From Sympetrum striolatum (Eukaryota; Arthropoda; Insecta; Odonata; Libellulidae), in NCBI GenBank assembly GCA_947579665.1, contig OX388341.1, forward strand, positions 26,483,147 to 26,547,146: a stretch of DNA of 64,000 bases, given 5' to 3'. The notes beneath the pieces are model-generated. The model was not told the origin of the DNA, did no database searches, and was given only the letters and a program-made list of their open reading frames with translations. Positions 60,181-64,000 of this stretch are shown here, piece by piece. The number at the start of each line of letters is the position of its first letter. Positions within the stretch are counted from its first letter, which is position 1. Both the position numbers and the translations under genes were made by a program.

Positions 60181-63100
60181 TATATACAAGAATATAATTA
60201 ATAACTAGTTTATTTATTTCAACTTCACTTCAATTTGTTTTAATGTAAATAACACTTACTGATATAAGAGATTTTATTGATACGATTAAATGTTCATCGT
60301 TTATAGATTGTTGTGTTATGTAATTCTTGTGCGTTTTTATGTATTTATACTATCTAATGTTGATGGGGTTATACCTGCAATATATATTAGTATTATTATT
60401 TCCTCTAAATTAGCATTAAAATTACATTCATGGCACTTGCTTAGCTAGTTACTATTAATATTCCCTCTTTTACAATTCCTTGAATTAAGAATAATCTTGC
60501 AATCTCTCAGAATTCAAAAGAATAACAGTTTTGCAGATATTTGCACAATGCGCCTCCTTTATTTTAATGGAACGTCATTTTTTGGAGTGTACAGGTTTTT
60601 ATTCTTTTTCCTAATGCCCTCCCAGAATAACCTTCCAAAATTCCGAAATGAGGGACTCAGAGAGAGATAGCAATCCTAAAGTCAACGAATTTAATGTTTT
60701 ATTTTAGATCTTAATTGAATCTTGAAGAAAATTATCAACTAGTGAAGTCATCAAGTAGTCTTCATCCGTCCGGATTATCAAAATAATTCTACTGAACAAC
60801 TCTATCCGACAGTGATCCTCCCCTCTCCGTAAGCTAAGTCCATAAAAGCTCAACGGACGTTAAACTCAGAATGAAACTAAAATATCGCGTGAGCGTTTGA
60901 GGTTAAATATTGAGTATAAAGACTCGGTGGTCAATTTCTGCGCGACAAGTTTAATTAAATCGGCTGTAATTTGGAACTCTATGATAAGTTACATTTATAA
61001 CATCCGTATCAGGAGAGAAATACAGTGTTCGCGCAAATGAAAGGAAATGTTAAAGATACTGCTCCGCGTGTAAACCCGGTTCCAACTCTTTTTTCCGCCC
61101 AGATGAACGAAGATAGAAAAAATTGTTTGCGTTTGTTACGTCGAGTTTAATTCTCTCACGATAGCATCTCCCCTTGCACTCGGAATTATCTCGGGCGCAC
61201 GGGCCCTGAAACGATAGCGGCGCACGATGCGTTGCTGGGCACGCGCTGCCCCCACTCCCGCTTCCTGCCCCCATCACCCGCGGCACGTTTTCCTCACTTC
61301 CTTTTTTTCGGCGAACCCTGAACACAGCCGTTCCGTGGCTTTCTGCAGCCCGAGCGCGAATTATAACCAGCCGCCTCTGCGACTAACGAATGTGGCGAAG
61401 CGAGAGTTGCTAATAAGATGATAATCGCAGGAATGTCCCCCAAAGTTCAAAGGACTGAAAAGTGATAGTTGCGTAAATTAAAGTATATTTATCGATAACA
61501 TAAATTTTAAAGGGAAGAGCTTATTGGAAAACTATTAACTAGCACTATGAGTGTACACATTCAGAATCATCTCGATGTAGACATAATAAGAATTGGCGTA
61601 AGCGTCATGAACTAGACCAGGAATGGATGTGTGCGTCATCAGCTTGCGTTGATCTCAACGCCCGAAGCATCTCGTTCTACCCCCAGGAAGAGCTTGCTAG
61701 GAATGTGTGCCTCTCATGACTCATGATTTGTATTTCCGCCTTTAAGAATCCTCCTGAATACTTACATTCATGATGGCCGTATAATGATCACGCTATTTCC
61801 TATCATTGCAAGTAAATTTGTGACATTTTTCTCAATAAAATCCTTCAGTGCTTTTCAGTTGTTGCTGCCTATTTTCGCTACTTTGAAACCTTTATTTTAT
61901 GCCATGAATGGTTTTTGTAACCTTGTTTCTTTGCAGGAATAATCTCGACTCCACTCACTTTACATTGGATTTTAGAATGAAAAATAAAAGTTTTTATTTG
62001 ATTCAGAATGTGATAAAGTCTTCAAAACTTATTATATTATTTATGTCGAACTTCTAAGCTACCAAATAATCAATTACGAAATCGGTAGAGTATCGCTCAT
62101 ATATATTAACTTAATTTATAAAATGAGTTGCGTACACAAACATCAGGCAGGAGCTATTTTTCCGGGTTAGTTCTCCATACCACAGTAAACTCAACTTATA
62201 CTCTAATTTATACTCTTTTATTAATAACTACCACAAAGTTACGCCTGATTCCGTGTCGTTTATACTCTAATATCTAAAAGTATTTACATATACATAGTTG
62301 TAGAACTTGAGAGTGGATTTTTTCTTACGTGAATGAATATTGGCTTATCCGTTTGTGGTATGTGATTCTAGATAGGAATGATTTGTGATTAGTCTGAAGA
62401 GTTCTATATGGAAGTAGAGTAGCGTCATCTGGTACTTCCGTTCTTCGCTGTCATTGACCTCGTTTACTGTTAGACATATGCACCTTTAGCTATGGACGGG
62501 CTTTATAAATGTATTGTTAGATCTCTATACGATTTTTATAGATCGTGTTTATACCAAGGCATCAGTCATTAGGATAGCCGATGACTTTTTCAAATCTGCC
62601 CTATCCTGTTTGCCACCTCCGTGAAAGCTGCTACCCTCGCGTGGTGCAGCCGGCCCTGTTCGCACAACCCGCTCCCTCTCGAGCACCATCTGGCAACACC
62701 GCCGCCGCCATTAGGTCTACGCCCAACTAAGCTTTCGGGGGCGCCTCGATGTCAGCTACGCTTTGGTGTGCGTGCAAAGAGGGCATGCGACTGCACTCCC
62801 GGGGGGAGCCGGACCTAAGGGAGTTACATGCAGTGCGTGGGGCGGAATGCACAGAGGAGCGGTTGCAAATGGATAAGGGATGTTAAGGGAAAGGGGGAGA
62901 GCGGTGATTGCGTTCGGCGGTTCGGATTACTTTTTGAAAGAGTCAGGGGAACCCCCTGGGGAAGGAATGCTACTTCATAGTTTCTTCAGCCCGAAGTCTT
63001 CGAAAACATCCGCCCCCTGTTTGAAAGATGGGGTTGCTGGCACTTCTTTCCTGTCAAGTATACGACTCTTGAAATCGCGCTGTCTTTGATTATTCATCTC

Positions 63101-64000
63101 CCGGCTCCGGAGGGAGTGCCACTGCCATCAGCATCATCCAAAGAGCGTTGTTCCATTGAAAGACGAATTGTTCTACTAAGGAACGCAGTTGCTCATTTTG
63201 GGTCAATTAGATCTTGTATCAACACTGAAACATGTCTTTAGATACTTTAGAGGTTCAAAGTTTGGCTCGTTCTAGTTTTACTAGACGATCGACTAGGACT
63301 TTCATTTCAACTAACTCTTCTGTCCATGAAAGATGAATAATATGACTCTGCTAACATAAATGCAAGCAGAGAAGTAAATTTTATGAATGGAAGTTAAAGG
63401 AATTTTTTAGTGCCCGCCGGCATAAAAATCGATCGAGCAAGTTATGTCGGTGAGTAGTGCAAACCCACTCGTATCGCCTGAATGGCTGCGTACGTAACGC
63501 TGTACGTAATAAACGTAACGTAATATAATTCCGTACGTAAATCGTCAGTAACAGAACCTTTAACCTTTAATCAATTAATAAATATTGAGACGATTATAGC
63601 AAGCTCCTTGGATTAACTATAGTTGGTAGATATGGGGCGAAGGGGGTGTACAGGGAAGACTTGCGTCATGAATTGTTTAAAAAATGTCAAACTCAAGATC
63701 ATCCAATGGCAAAGAGAAATTAGATTATGGATTATGGATATAAGGAACTCCAAAAATAACACGAATCCCATGCATATTTGGATGTTTTTGCATCTTCATT
63801 ACCTTACGCGAGATAACGGAAATAAGATACTGTTTGGAATCGACAATCCGAGGAAAGAGTGGAGATTTTATAAGGTGGTGGAATTTCAATCTCGTCCGTT
63901 ATTTTTCTTTCCGGCGCTAAAAAAAGGAAACTGCGAAGAAGATGGAGGTAACGATTACGTATTCATGCGTAATTAAACTCATGAATAATGGTCGGAATTC
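60180..64000. other. Downstream intron, part 3
   Basis: AT-rich with CpG-rich patches at 61.18-61.4 and 62.6-62.85 kb. An acceptor-like ccttgtttctttgcag ends at 61936 with an open frame after it but no donor. The 117-codon frame at 63623-63976 begins at TTG and is unrecognised. Confidence 0.45.
63489..63541. promoter_or_regulatory. Cluster of TACGTAA motifs
   Basis: Five ACGTAA cores occur in about 50 bp (63492, 63504, 63513, 63518 and 63535), three as TACGTAA. They resemble bZIP sites of the PAR / C-EBP / CREB type. It could be a regulatory cluster or a degenerate simple repeat. Confidence 0.3.

Noticed and set aside
61921..62058. Acceptor ttgtttctttgcag followed by an open frame
   Set aside because: No convincing donor follows and the peptide is unrecognised. 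Possibly a cryptic acceptor.
63623..63976. 117-codon + frame
   Set aside because: Begins at TTG, has no recognised domain and lies in ordinary sequence.
1..64000. CRISPR arrays, operons, prophage, insertion sequences, rRNA genes, telomeric repeats
   Set aside because: None seen. The sequence is eukaryotic intron-like DNA with no regularly spaced repeats, rRNA cores or TTAGG arrays.

Overview
The window is eukaryotic nuclear DNA, most likely from an arthropod and probably an insect. There are no bacterial-style gene arrays. Most of the 64 kb is AT-rich, stop-dense sequence with only short chance open frames, broken by CpG-rich or strand-polarised purine/pyrimidine blocks. The one coding segment I recognise is a 49-nt internal exon on the + strand at 49052-49100. 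It encodes MNRPIQVKPADSENRG plus one base of the next codon and has consensus splice sites on both sides. This is the conserved segment at the end of RRM1 and start of the RRM1-RRM2 linker in CELF3-6 / Bruno-3 RNA-binding proteins. The insect assignment rests mainly on this peptide and on general sequence texture, so it is an inference.

No neighbouring RRM exon is visible. The window is therefore best read as two very long introns of a bruno-3/CELF4-like gene around one small exon: up to 49 kb upstream (less if a transcript starts inside the window) and at least 14.9 kb downstream. A CpG-rich domain at about 45.4-47.9 kb lies just upstream of the exon. It has a candidate initiator and a strong GTGAGT donor at 46793, so it could be an alternative promoter and 5'UTR exon. 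The recognised exon begins exactly with ATG, so such a transcript would make a protein lacking nearly all of RRM1. Four + strand sites (20863, 24734, 42194, 54159) juxtapose a 3' splice site directly with a 5' splice site, as recursive-splicing (ratchet) sites do in long fly introns. Two of them (42194, 54159) look strong.

Layout: 0.06-0.15 kb, a 35-bp-stem hairpin. 0.2-15.7 kb, mostly AT-rich intron-like DNA with C/T- or G/A-rich blocks near 4.2, 6.4, 8.4 and 9 kb. 16.9-19.4 kb, CpG-rich. 21-25.5 kb, C/T and G/A blocks plus a 193-bp-offset duplication (23.68-24.02 kb) whose copies stay similar as peptides. 26.5-28.4 kb, GC-richer single-copy-looking DNA. 28.9-30.1 kb, a cluster of related degenerate repeats. 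30.4-30.8 kb, a homeodomain-site-rich enhancer-like block followed by a C-rich block. 31.8-45 kb, AT-rich with several polarised blocks. 45-48 kb, the CpG-rich domain. 49.05 kb, the exon. 50-64 kb, intron-like with CpG-rich islands near 51, 52-53, 54.7-55.3, 58.1, 61.2 and 62.7 kb.

Most long open frames here lie inside GC-rich or pyrimidine-rich blocks where stops are rare. They overlap in several frames and match nothing I know, so I have not called them genes.
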